Part shown: piece after piece, positions 44,656-52,929 of the stretch | Layout of the letters: each line of letters opens with the position of its first letter | How positions within the stretch are numbered: position 1 is the first letter of the stretch | Source of the DNA: Winogradskyella luteola | GTDB lineage: Bacteria; Bacteroidota; Bacteroidia; Flavobacteriales; Flavobacteriaceae | DNA: 64,000 bases | Assembly (NCBI RefSeq): GCF_019203985.1 | Contig: NZ_JAGSPD010000007.1 | Span: forward strand, 1-64,000 | Direction: 5' to 3' | Program-made: the position numbers and the translations under genes | The notes under the pieces: model-generated | Databases searched by the model: none | The model's input: only the letters and a program-made list of their open reading frames with translations | What the model was told of the DNA's origin: nothing

Positions 44656-45479
44656 AATCTTGCGTTTTTATATTCGCCCAACACTTTAAAATTTTCTGCC
44701 ATTAATTGCATTATTGCGTTTGCTTTTTTATAATCTTCGTAGTCTTCAAAAGTGATGTCTACAAAAAAAGCATACTTCCAAGGTGTATCAATTTTTGGCA
44801 AGGATTGAATTTTGGTTAGGTTGAGTTTACAATCACTCATTACATTGAGTATCGTAGCTAAGCTACCACGTTTGTGATCTAATTCAAACTTTAGAGAAGC
44901 TTTATTGATGGCTTTTCGTTCAACCTTACTATTTTCTCGCTTAACAATGGCAAAGCGGGTTTCATTATGCTTAATGGTTTGAATACTTTCTGCTAGAACC
45001 TCCAAATTATACATCTTAGCAGCATTTTTACTGGCAATAGCTGCAATTCCACTTAAATTTTGTTCTACTATTTGTTTGGCAACATCAGCGGTATCCTTGG
45101 CTTCCACTAATCTTATATGCGGATAGTTCTTCAAAAATACCTTGCATTGTAACAAAGCCATAGGGTGAGAATGTACCTCTAATATTGACGCTATAGTTTG
45201 CCCTTTTAAAGCCATTAGATTATGCTGAATATCTAGATAGTATTCACCGACTATAGACAAGTTATGGTTGTCAATAAGTGCATAATTAGGAATAATAGAA
45301 CCCGCAATAGAATTTTCTAATGCCATAACAATATTATCCGTATCGCCTTCCATAAGACGATCTACCGCACTATCAAACGACATGCACTCCACTACTTCTG
45401 TTTTTGTGCCGAAGTATTGTTGAGCAACCTCATGATGAAATGAGCCTTTTATACCTTGTATTGCTATTGGTTTTTTCAA
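44652..45479 (-). CDS. pheA: prephenate dehydratase (TTG start)
   Basis: PheA makes phenylpyruvate from prephenate. The catalytic domain begins IAIQGIKGSFHHEVAQQYFG, with MALENSIAGSI near 52-62 and the catalytic Thr in NETRFAIV near 167-174. A C-terminal ACT domain (LKFELDHKRGSLATILNVM, ~193-211) probably gives Phe feedback inhibition. No chorismate mutase is fused; that activity sits on AroA. The start is TTG (45479-45477); an upstream ATG gives only a three-codon frame. A terminator hairpin and an aromatic-rich leader peptide lie directly upstream, so transcription is likely attenuated. Confidence 0.94.
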   Translation of the reverse strand: MKKPIAIQGIKGSFHHEVAQQYFGTKTEVVECMSFDSAVDRLMEGDTDNIVMALENSIAGSIIPNYALIDNHNLSIVGEYYLDIQHNLMALKGQTIASILEVHSHPMALLQCKVFLKNYPHIRLVEAKDTADVAKQIVEQNLSGIAAIASKNAAKMYNLEVLAESIQTIKHNETRFAIVKRENSKVERKAINKASLKFELDHKRGSLATILNVMSDCKLNLTKIQSLPKIDTPWKYAFFVDITFEDYEDYKKANAIMQLMAENFKVLGEYKNARL

Positions 45480-45493
45480 ATTAGAATTTCATT

Positions 45494-45526
45494 CAAAGAA
45501 AAAGTCCCGATTAAATCGAGACTTTT
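45494..45526 (-). terminator. attenuator terminator upstream of pheA
   Basis: On the minus strand AAAAGTCTCGA and TCGGGACTTTT form an 11-bp stem (one G-U) with a 5-nt loop, followed by TCTTTG. It lies after the leader peptide and 15 nt before the pheA start, where an attenuator would be. Confidence 0.7.
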
Positions 45527-45552
45527 AAAAACTATATTTTAAATAAAACATA

Positions 45553-45618
45553 CTAAGCCCCGTTCCTTTTGTTATAAAAGAAATAAAACCAGTTGTAATA
45601 TGTTTTAGATGTGTTCAT
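45553..45618 (-). CDS. aromatic-rich leader peptide of the pheA-aroA operon
   Basis: A 21-codon frame (ATG 45618-45616, TAG 45555-45553) contains the block YYNWFYFFY at codons 7-15: four Tyr, three Phe and one Trp in nine residues. Such a run is very unlikely by chance upstream of Phe/Tyr synthesis genes. RNA spanning codons 4-7 (45607-45599, TAAAACATA) is perfectly complementary to the nine bases right after the stop codon (45552-45544, TATGTTTTA). A ribosome stalled on the aromatic codons would break this pairing and free the second strand to disturb the terminator at 45494-45526. This matches classic amino-acid attenuation. Expression is unproven. Confidence 0.75.
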   Translation of the reverse strand: MNTSKTYYNWFYFFYNKRNGA

Positions 45619-45631
45619 GTTTATTATGTGG

Positions 45632-45639
45632 CTAAAGTA
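45632..45639 (-). promoter_or_regulatory. predicted promoter of the pheA leader
   Basis: The minus strand reads TACTTTAG, one mismatch from TAnnTTTG. A TTTTG sits about 18-19 nt upstream in the -33 position. The predicted start near 45626 would leave only about 8 nt before the leader-peptide ATG. Tentative. Confidence 0.4.
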
Positions 45640-45728
45640 ACCAATAAAATGAAAAAACAAAACCGATTAAACCAATTTTTATATTTATACGTTTAGTATT
45701 TGATTATTTTTACAAAAACTTGACCTAA

Positions 45729-46622
45729 ATGTCTATCGAAGTTAAAAACATTACAAAACGCTATAAAGACCAAAAGGCACTAAACAATGTATCCTTTAAA
45801 GTCAATGATGCTGAAATCGTTGGATTTCTTGGTCCGAATGGCGCAGGTAAGTCAACCATGATGAAGATTTTAACGACTTACATTAATGCTTCTGAAGGTG
45901 CTGCTAGCGTCAATGGTTTTGATGTGGTTTCAGATAAAAAGAATGTGCAACGTAGCGTAGGCTATTTACCTGAGCACAATCCGCTTTATACCGACTTATA
46001 CGTAAAAGAGTATTTAAACTTTAATGCCAATGTTTACGGCACATCTAAATCTAGAATTGACAAAGTTATTGAACTCACAGGCCTTTCTCCTGAAGCTCAT
46101 AAAAAAATAGCACAGCTATCTAAAGGTTACCGGCAACGTGTGGGTTTAGCAAATGCGTTATTACACAATCCTGATGTATTGATTTTAGATGAACCTACAA
46201 CTGGTTTGGATCCCAATCAATTAGTAGAAATTAGAAATTTGATTAGAACCATTGGCAAAGAGAAAACCGTATTTCTCTCAACCCATATTATGCAAGAAGT
46301 TGAAGCGATGTGCGACCGTGTGATTATTATCAATAAAGGTGAAGTTGTAGCCGATAAATATTTGAAAGATTTAAGAGATGGGCAAGAGCAAATCGTAGTC
46401 GTGGAATTTGATTATCGAGTAGAAGATGCTTTTTTAAATAAACTCCCTAAAGTAACAGATGTAAAAAACCCTATAGGTTTTGTTTATGAAATTACGTTTT
46501 CTACAAAAGACGATATGCGATCTCATGTTTTTGACTTTGCACATGATAATGAATTGAAAATTCTTCAGTTGAACCAGAAAAATGCAAGTTTAGAAAGTTT
46601 GTTTAGGGAATTGACGAGTTGA
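45729..46622 (+). CDS. gldA: ABC transporter ATP-binding protein GldA (gliding motility-associated)
   Basis: The ATPase of a three-part exporter linked to gliding in Flavobacteriia. Walker A GPNGAGKSTMMKIL at ~36-49, Q-loop near 83, signature LSKGYRQRVGLANAL near 134, Walker B VLILDEPTTGLD near 155 and switch His in STHIM near 187. The ~80-residue C-terminal extension after the ATPase core is typical of GldA and related natA-type proteins. The length of 297 residues is normal for GldA. No gldF/gldG genes adjoin, which is also usual. Confidence 0.88.
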   Translation: MSIEVKNITKRYKDQKALNNVSFKVNDAEIVGFLGPNGAGKSTMMKILTTYINASEGAASVNGFDVVSDKKNVQRSVGYLPEHNPLYTDLYVKEYLNFNANVYGTSKSRIDKVIELTGLSPEAHKKIAQLSKGYRQRVGLANALLHNPDVLILDEPTTGLDPNQLVEIRNLIRTIGKEKTVFLSTHIMQEVEAMCDRVIIINKGEVVADKYLKDLRDGQEQIVVVEFDYRVEDAFLNKLPKVTDVKNPIGFVYEITFSTKDDMRSHVFDFAHDNELKILQLNQKNASLESLFRELTS

Positions 46623-46661
46623 GAAAATAGACCTTAGATCACTTGGCTTTTAGATTATAGA

Positions 46662-47408
46662 CTAGTTAAAAATCAATTCTCCAATATAGATTTCCTCGAC
46701 ATCAACCAAAGGTGGTTCGTTAACAGAAATGACATCTCCAGTTCCTCGTATCAATCCGGTTAGGCTTAATTGCGGATTTACAATCATATCGTTACTTCCA
46801 CGATGACTTATCACCACGTTTTGAGCAATTAAATCCTCACCTTCAAAACGACCAGAGCCAGAGAAAAAACTAACCGAAAGATTGTCAGTATTTCCGTTAA
46901 TATAGAATGACGAAATATTATTGGATATAATATTTAAATTCTGATTGTTGATGCTTAGCCTATAATCTCCTACAGTAAAAGCTACATTTTCATTAACGTC
47001 TTCTGAAATTAAACTTAAATTGGGATAAGATAGTGTTCCGTTTGATGACACTTCGTACTGTGACGAATTTCTTATCTCTGTTAAGACAGGAGTCTCAACA
47101 TATATTTTTGTAATACCAAAATCTCTCACATAATTGCAGTTATTATCGTCAGTAAGCACTAATCTATTTCCAATGACTTCCGCTTTAACATCATTAATTA
47201 AATTTTCCCCTGTTTCAATAACAACTTTGTAATCTGCTGCTTGAGTAATAATTAATTCTACGTCTCTGTTAACCAGAATTCTTTCAAAACTAGATATTAC
47301 AACTTCCTCTTGGATAATACTTCCTGCAGTTTGAAAACAATCATTAGCATCCTCGCTATTACAAGCAAAAATTAATACTATGAATACATAAATAAATTTT
47401 CTCATCAT
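46662..47408 (-). CDS. DUF2807 (GIN domain) lipoprotein
   Basis: A 248-residue lipoprotein (signal FIYVFIVLIFAC, Cys ~16). The body is a right-handed beta-helix-like DUF2807 domain. It begins SSFERILVNRDVELIITQ and continues with repeated strands ending in N/S-rich turns, such as SINNQNLNIISNNISSFYINGNTDNL. Proteins of this domain are thought to sit on the cell surface as adhesins or sensors; no enzyme function is known. Start at 47408 or 47405 (MM). Confidence 0.85.
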   Translation of the reverse strand: MMRKFIYVFIVLIFACNSEDANDCFQTAGSIIQEEVVISSFERILVNRDVELIITQAADYKVVIETGENLINDVKAEVIGNRLVLTDDNNCNYVRDFGITKIYVETPVLTEIRNSSQYEVSSNGTLSYPNLSLISEDVNENVAFTVGDYRLSINNQNLNIISNNISSFYINGNTDNLSVSFFSGSGRFEGEDLIAQNVVISHRGSNDMIVNPQLSLTGLIRGTGDVISVNEPPLVDVEEIYIGELIFN

Positions 47409-47483
47409 TTAATTAAAAATTGATTCAGTCCTCACCTCGACAATGTTTCGATAAGCCCAGTACGACACACAAGAATGACAAAT

Positions 47484-48578
47484 CTATAACCTGACTCCTA
47501 CCCCAAATTCAACAGCTTCGGCTTTTGCACCATGAGACTTTAAAGTCATGGCTCCAAAAAATTTCTTACCAAAATAACGTTTTAAGCCTATTCTAATATA
47601 TGTTCTCCCTTCAAAATCAAAAGGGTAGTAAACGTAATAACCCAGTTGTGTTTCTATGGACATTCTATTAATAAACAACTCATGCCCAACAAACAAACCA
47701 ACACGTTTGTAATCTTCATCACCGCTCACATTTTCTTCAGGAAAAGCAACCGATTGGTAATAAATCAATTCTTCCAAAAACTTGGAAAAAAATACATCTG
47801 CACCAAGTTGAATGGCACTGACATGGCTTAAGCGTTTATCTGCATAAGCAGACACAATATAAAACGGAAACTGACCACTACCAATAACATCACTTTGATT
47901 AATACCTGTCCTAAATGCAATATTATACTTAATGCGTTCTGTAAATTTCTCGTCACTTAAGTTGTCTATATATTCTGAGTTCTCTTCGTCTAAATCATAA
48001 GTAAGTCCTAAATTAAAAGCTACAGTGTTTACACTTGTGTTTGGAGCTTTAACATTGGCGTTAGAATAATGTATTAAAGATAAACCTGCTTGCAAACCCA
48101 CACGATTAAAGAGACGCTCTTTCTTATAATTTACCATCATATAAGTAGAACTCAATATATGCGATCCAAAAGCTATATTTTTATGATTATCTACTTTATC
48201 GTAAGGATTGGTATTATAAGCTAAACCTTGCCCAATGCGTAACATTAAATTTCGTTTAAAGAAATAAAAATTATAATGTGCGTAAAGTCCATAATTTTCG
48301 CCTAAAACTTCATTTCTTAAATTCTGAAAGATGAAAGACGCTCCATAATCAGGATAGTTATACCGCTGTTGCCAATCTTCGTTTCCAAAGGTCTTTTTAT
48401 TCCAACTAAAAATAACACCTTCGGGATGGCCAGTAATTAAATGCAGTATATCATTATTATGAAGTGCAATATTTCCTGAGAAATAATTGAGATCAAAATA
48501 TGAATCTAAAGCTTCCTCGTTTTGCGAAAACAAGGAAAGTCCGAATAGAATTATTAAACTCGTAAGCCAGTACTTCAT
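47484..48578 (-). CDS. PagL-like acyloxyacyl hydrolase (lipid A deacylase family)
   Basis: A 364-residue outer-membrane beta-barrel protein with signal peptide (LIILFGLSLFSQ, ~19). The segment LIHYSNANVKAPNTSVNTVAFNLG near residue 170 resembles the catalytic HxSNA motif of PagL, the lipid A 3-O-deacylase. Alternating hydrophobic/aromatic strands fill the rest. PagL is much shorter (~185 residues), and long versions are common in Bacteroidota, so the exact substrate is uncertain. It is probably a lipid A-modifying enzyme. Confidence 0.75.
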   Translation of the reverse strand: MKYWLTSLIILFGLSLFSQNEEALDSYFDLNYFSGNIALHNNDILHLITGHPEGVIFSWNKKTFGNEDWQQRYNYPDYGASFIFQNLRNEVLGENYGLYAHYNFYFFKRNLMLRIGQGLAYNTNPYDKVDNHKNIAFGSHILSSTYMMVNYKKERLFNRVGLQAGLSLIHYSNANVKAPNTSVNTVAFNLGLTYDLDEENSEYIDNLSDEKFTERIKYNIAFRTGINQSDVIGSGQFPFYIVSAYADKRLSHVSAIQLGADVFFSKFLEELIYYQSVAFPEENVSGDEDYKRVGLFVGHELFINRMSIETQLGYYVYYPFDFEGRTYIRIGLKRYFGKKFFGAMTLKSHGAKAEAVEFGVGVRL

Positions 48579-48806
48579 AAATAAATGGTTACTGGCAAAA
48601 GTAAGAGAATATTTAATTTATAATAACGTTGCCAATAAAGATACTACAGTTATTAGCAATAATTTAAATGCAAACCTAAGTTCTATTTTATACTTTTTCA
48701 TGATTTAGGGTTTTTTCAAAATTCTATAATATCTGGGATTAGAAGTTTATCTATAGCTAAAGAAACCGTTATTAAAACATTATATAAATCAACTTACCTA
48801 TTTAGA

Positions 48807-49877
48807 TTAATGCAATTGAGCCGATAATTTTAAAACATCAGACAAGACCCCTCTTGCCGTAACAGTTTTTCCTGCGCCAGCACCCTGAATTACCAAAGGC
48901 TGTTCTTTGTAAGCTTCAGTATAAAATTCAAATAACGTATCTGCTCCTTTTAGTTGACCCAATGGTGAAGCTTTAGGCTCTGAAATCAATTTTACTTCCA
49001 ATGAATTATTAACTGTATCTAATTCACCCACGTAACGCAGAACTGATTTAGGTTTTTGTATCTTTTTACTATTTTCAAAAACAGAATTCAGCTCATAAGA
49101 ACGCGCTCTAAACTGTTTTAAACTTGTTTGCCCATTAAGTTTTTTAGGCACCAAAGATTCTATCTTCACTTGGCTTAACTCAGCCTTTACTCCAAGTTCT
49201 CTTGCTAAAATCAATAGTTTTCTGGCCACATCTTTTCCAGATAAATCATCCCTAGGATCTGGCTCTGTTAAACCTGCTTCAGAAGCATTATTGAGTATCT
49301 CATTAAAGGGTAAATCTTCTTCAGAAAATCGATTAAAAATATAACTTAAAGACCCCGAAAACACACCTCTTATTTTAGTGATATTTTCACCAGATTGATG
49401 CAAGTTTTTTACAGTTTCAATTATTGGCAGCCCAGCGCCGACATTAGTTTCGTATAAAAACCTCCTGTCATTCCTTTTTAAGACTTTTCTTAAATTTTCA
49501 TAGAATTTATGACTTAACGTATTCGCTACTTTATTTGCTGAGATAATATGGAACCCATTTTCAATAAGCAGTTCGTAATTATTTACAAACTCCTTACTTG
49601 CAGTGAGATCAATGGCAATGGTATTTTTGGCATCAATGGATTTAAAATACTTAATAATATCCATAATATTGTAAGGTTCAGAAAAAATCTCAAAGTCGAC
49701 TTTCCAATTCCCATCAGTCTCATTTGCAAAAAAGGCCAATTTTGAATTTGCAATTACAGGAATCCGTATATCTAATTGCTGTTCATTTTTTAGCTTATGC
49801 TTAAGCTTTTGAATTTGATTGATTAACGTAGAACCTACATTACCAATTCCGAATATAGCTAGATTTATAGTTGTCAT
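48807..49877 (-). CDS. homoserine dehydrogenase (monofunctional, ThrA C-terminal type)
   Basis: A 356-residue enzyme reducing aspartate semialdehyde to homoserine. NAD(P)-binding LAIFGIGNVGSTLI at ~6-19, the active-site region ETNVGAGLPIIETVKNL near 165-181, GVFSGSLSYIFN near 193 and DPRDDLSGKDVARKLLIL near 228. It lacks an aspartokinase domain and a C-terminal ACT domain. It is last in metY-metX-hom and overlaps metX by 38 nt, feeding homoserine to MetX. Confidence 0.92.
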   Translation of the reverse strand: MTTINLAIFGIGNVGSTLINQIQKLKHKLKNEQQLDIRIPVIANSKLAFFANETDGNWKVDFEIFSEPYNIMDIIKYFKSIDAKNTIAIDLTASKEFVNNYELLIENGFHIISANKVANTLSHKFYENLRKVLKRNDRRFLYETNVGAGLPIIETVKNLHQSGENITKIRGVFSGSLSYIFNRFSEEDLPFNEILNNASEAGLTEPDPRDDLSGKDVARKLLILARELGVKAELSQVKIESLVPKKLNGQTSLKQFRARSYELNSVFENSKKIQKPKSVLRYVGELDTVNNSLEVKLISEPKASPLGQLKGADTLFEFYTEAYKEQPLVIQGAGAGKTVTARGVLSDVLKLSAQLH

Positions 49878-50856
49878 TTTTTTCGATTTTTAAATTAAAA
49901 ACTGGTTGTAATAGCTTGGCTAATTGATGGTATTCGATTAGAAAAGCATCGTGTCCATCATTAGATTTCAGCTCACCAATGGTAACGTTTTCCTTAACTG
50001 ATTTTAGCTCAACAAACGTACTCCAGTTCTCATCCGACTTAAATAATAAATCGGAGTTAATAGTTATAATGTGGATGTGTGCTTCTATACGTTTTGCCAC
50101 ATCTGTAAAGCTATTTTTCCCTTGGGTAACGTCTATGGTCTTTAAAATTTGGTTCATCATTTTATAGGCCGAAAGTTTAAAACGAAGATTCAGCTTTTCA
50201 CCATGATGCTTTAGCCACGCCTCAATGTTATAAATAGCTTTGGATTTTTTTGATCTATTGAATTTTGAAGTAACCGACTCTGGTGTTCTATAAAATGTCA
50301 TAGCGTGTAGCCGCGCATCACTTATAGGCTGAGACGAATGATTTAATATTTCATCTTGAATAAAACAATTACCGATTACCCAGTCAGTAGATTTCCAATC
50401 TGTAGCAATAGGAACAATATAATCCGCTAAACTAGGTCGCAAGGCAGCTAATTCCCAAGTAACTCCTCCACCAACTGAAGCGCCAATAACAGCATGTAGA
50501 TGGTAAATATTGAGGCGATTTAAACCTTCTGAAAAAAGCCTCGCAATATCCCTAGCCGTAAATTCTTTGTAATATTTTGTGAAAGATTCATCAATATCAC
50601 CAAAGCCGTTTCCAGGGCAATTAAATGCTAAAACACAATATCTATTTGTGTCTATGACCTTGTCTTTTCCCACGATATCATTCCACCAACCATTTTCTCC
50701 TGTAACTTGTGAGTTTCCTGTTAAAGCATGATTGACTAAAACAATAGGATAATCAGCTATCGGTTTCCCAAAAATCTGATATGATAATCTCAGGTTTATT
50801 CTTCTCCCGCTGCAAAGTTCAAAATGATCGAACTCTATATATTGAAGTACACTCAT
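49840..50856 (-). CDS. metX: homoserine O-acetyltransferase (MetX type)
   Basis: An alpha/beta-hydrolase-fold acyltransferase that activates homoserine for sulfhydrylation. LVNHALTGNSQV near 35 is the oxyanion region, VIGASVGGGVTWELA near 123 the nucleophile elbow with Ser, Asp is probably in TINSDLLFKSDE near 260, and His is in NDGHDAFL near 300. I chose the start at 50856 (MSVLQYIEFDHF); ATGs at 50871 and 50901 are possible. MetX usually has GGSMGG, so this version is divergent. Acetyl versus succinyl specificity cannot be read here. Confidence 0.88.
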   Translation of the reverse strand: MSVLQYIEFDHFELCSGRRINLRLSYQIFGKPIADYPIVLVNHALTGNSQVTGENGWWNDIVGKDKVIDTNRYCVLAFNCPGNGFGDIDESFTKYYKEFTARDIARLFSEGLNRLNIYHLHAVIGASVGGGVTWELAALRPSLADYIVPIATDWKSTDWVIGNCFIQDEILNHSSQPISDARLHAMTFYRTPESVTSKFNRSKKSKAIYNIEAWLKHHGEKLNLRFKLSAYKMMNQILKTIDVTQGKNSFTDVAKRIEAHIHIITINSDLLFKSDENWSTFVELKSVKENVTIGELKSNDGHDAFLIEYHQLAKLLQPVFNLKIEKNDNYKSSYIRNW

Positions 50857-50956
50857 AAAAAAAGATTTCATTATTAATTTTGGTGATTGATAATAAATCA
50901 AACCGAGCGAGACCTATCACTCAGTTTGATTAACACAACACTAATAGATTAAGGTA

Positions 50957-52249
50957 TTAAACTAAATGCGGTTTATTTACCCACTGAAAAGCTTCTTTTA
51001 AGTCTGCTTTTAAATCTTCAATATTTTCCAAACCAACAGACAAACGAATTAAGTCTTTTGTTACTCCTGTACTTTCTTGAGCTTCATCGCTCAATTGCTG
51101 ATGTGTTGTACTTGCTGGATGAATAATCAATGATTTTGTATCTCCTATATTGGCTAAAAGTGAAAACAGTTGTGTCTTGTCCGCAATGGTTTTTGCAGGT
51201 TCATAACCACCATCTACACCAAAAGTTACAATACCGCTCTGTCCTTCTGGCAAGTATTTTTTAGCAAGATTTCTGTATTTGCTTGTTGCTAATCCAGGGT
51301 AGTTGACCCAAGTAACTTCGGGTTGTTCTTGCAACCATTTTGCAAGTTCGAGTGCATTTTCGCTATGCCTTTTTATACGTAACTCCAATGTTTCTAAACC
51401 TTGTATAATCTGAAATGCATTAAATGGGCTCAGCGCACCTCCATAATCCCTTAAACCCTCAATCCTTACCTTAGCAATAAAAGCAGCAGCTTCTAAAGCT
51501 TCGCTATATATTAATCCATGATAACCTGCTGATGGTTCTGTAAATTCTGGGAATTTCCCATTGGCCCAATCAAAAGTACCTGCATCAATGATGACTCCGC
51601 CAAGTGCTGTTCCATTACCATTGATATATTTTGTTAGCGAATGAATAACAATATTGGCACCATAATCAATTGGGTTTAACAAATAAGGAGTCGCCACCGT
51701 ATTATCCACTATCAAAGGTACTTTATACGCTTTGGCCTCTTTTGAAATGGCTTCTATATCTAGGACATCGAGTTTTGGATTACCAAGTGATTCAATAAAA
51801 AACGCTCTTGTATTTTCCTGAGCTGCCTTATTTAAGTTTTCTGGATTTGAAGGATCTACAAATGTTGTTGTAACACCATGTCTTGGAAGTGTTACGTTCA
51901 ACAAATTATACGTACCACCATATAAACTATTTGAAGCGACAATATGATCTCCAGCTTTGAGTAGTGTAAGCAATGTCGTAGCTATTGCCGATGTTCCCGA
52001 AGCTGTAACAACTGCAGCAATACCGCCTTCTAAGGCTGCTAATCGCTGTTCTAAAATATCATTGGTGGGGTTGTTGATTCTAGTGTATATGTTTCCTGTT
52101 TCTGCCAAAGAAAATAGATTGGCAGCATGATCCGAATCATTAAACACATACGCTGTCGATTGATAAATAGGAACTGCCCTTGTTCCTCCATTGTTTTGGA
52201 CATCGTGCCCTGCATGCAACGCCTTCGTTGCGAATTTTTGCGTACTCAT
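50957..52249 (-). CDS. metY: O-acetylhomoserine aminocarboxypropyltransferase (sulfhydrylase) MetY
   Basis: A PLP enzyme that makes homocysteine from O-acetylhomoserine and sulfide. It begins FATKALHAGHDVQNNGGTRA. YTRINNPTNDILEQRLAALEGG near 55-76 and the PLP lysine in VIHSLTKYINGNGTALGG near 205 mark the Cys/Met metabolism family. The length of 430 residues fits MetY rather than the shorter MetB. It is first in the metY-metX-hom operon, 120 nt after a SAM-I riboswitch. Confidence 0.95.
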   Translation of the reverse strand: MSTQKFATKALHAGHDVQNNGGTRAVPIYQSTAYVFNDSDHAANLFSLAETGNIYTRINNPTNDILEQRLAALEGGIAAVVTASGTSAIATTLLTLLKAGDHIVASNSLYGGTYNLLNVTLPRHGVTTTFVDPSNPENLNKAAQENTRAFFIESLGNPKLDVLDIEAISKEAKAYKVPLIVDNTVATPYLLNPIDYGANIVIHSLTKYINGNGTALGGVIIDAGTFDWANGKFPEFTEPSAGYHGLIYSEALEAAAFIAKVRIEGLRDYGGALSPFNAFQIIQGLETLELRIKRHSENALELAKWLQEQPEVTWVNYPGLATSKYRNLAKKYLPEGQSGIVTFGVDGGYEPAKTIADKTQLFSLLANIGDTKSLIIHPASTTHQQLSDEAQESTGVTKDLIRLSVGLENIEDLKADLKEAFQWVNKPHLV

Positions 52250-52369
52250 TTTTCTAGTTTTTTGAGTTAAAATAAATTAAACCAAAAGCCAAATGCGCCT
52301 TAAAAAAGCGTACTTAATAGAAAAATGTTATAAAGAAATTGCTAATCACAGATGAGTAATTAGTCTCGA

Positions 52370-52490
52370 GTTATCTATCCGAATTTACAAAAAATGACTT
52401 GCACATTCAAGTAGAATTTAGCACCTTCTTAGTGAATCTAAGGGTTGCTAAGGCTTCAACGGGTCTATTCCCTCCACCTTTCTTGATAAC
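52370..52490 (-). promoter_or_regulatory. SAM-I (S-box) riboswitch upstream of metY
   Basis: The minus strand shows SAM-I core elements in order: GTTATCAAGAAAGGTGGAGG, GGGAATAGACCCGTTGAAGC, CTTAGCAACCC, a P3 hairpin CTTAG/CTAAG, and AAGGTGCTAAATTC. P1 is GTTATC (52490-52485) with GATAAC (52375-52370). It lies in the leader of metY-metX-hom, so SAM should switch methionine synthesis off. The following 120 nt before metY shows no clear terminator, so the switching mode is unknown. Confidence 0.93.
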
Positions 52491-52520
52491 ATTTCAGTAA
52501 GTGTTTGAACTTTGTGAGTA

Positions 52521-52528
52521 CAAATATT
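52521..52528 (-). promoter_or_regulatory. predicted promoter of the SAM-I-metY operon
   Basis: The minus strand reads AATATTTG, one mismatch from TAnnTTTG. A TTTTG lies exactly 20 nt upstream in the -33 position. Transcription would start near 52515, just before the riboswitch at 52490. Confidence 0.4.
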
Positions 52529-52714
52529 GCATTACAAAAATTTAATTTCAAAATAATTTGACCACTTTTTTATTTTTTTAACAATCCAAAACTACACAAT
52601 TCACTGTAAATAAAACTCTTAAGCCAAGAAAGCAACATTAAATACTTATCACAATCATTCTATTTTTAAGATTTACTTATCAGTTAAAGACTTTCTATCT
52701 TAAATTTTAATCTT

Positions 52715-52722
52715 TACTTTTG
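52715..52722 (+). promoter_or_regulatory. predicted -7 promoter element of metK
   Basis: TACTTTTG matches TAnnTTTG. The predicted start near 52728 lies about 30 nt before the SAM-II-like element, giving a leader of about 200 nt. No clear -33 element. Confidence 0.45.
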
Positions 52723-52758
52723 CCAAGGCTATTTAAATTTTAAACAGTCTTAAAATTA

Positions 52759-52851
52759 AGAGGAAAAATTTGCCTGATTGCAACCTCTCTGTTTTTTTTA
52801 TTTTAGAAACAGATACCTAAATAACTTTTAGGGATAAAAATGCTAAAACAG
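52759..52851 (+). promoter_or_regulatory. candidate SAM-II riboswitch upstream of metK
   Basis: The stretch has the SAM-II core in order: P1 AGAGG (52759-52763), a U/A-rich loop ending ATTGCAA (52777-52783), P1' CCTCT (52784-52788), then GATAAAAATGCTAAAACAG (52833-52851). CTG at 52774-52776 can pair with CAG at 52849-52851 as the pseudoknot. Known SAM-II RNAs have a loop ending in AUUGCAA and a 3' part GAUAAA..GCUAAA..GG. Two extra hairpins (CTGTTT/AAACAG and CCTAAA/TTTAGG) are inserted between P1' and the 3' core. The gene downstream, metK, makes SAM, which fits. The distance to the start codon is 78 nt. Confidence 0.6.
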
Positions 52852-52929
52852 AAAGTAACCCACTTTTGTAGCGACAAAGCAATCACCGAAATTCCTTTTT
52901 AGTTTAATAACCTTAACAAAAAGATATTT

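Noticed and set aside
45484-45495. An upstream ATG (ATG AAA TTC TAA) in the pheA leader as pheA start or second leader peptide.
   Set aside because: It is out of frame with pheA and ends after three codons; TTG at 45479 matches the conserved N-terminus.
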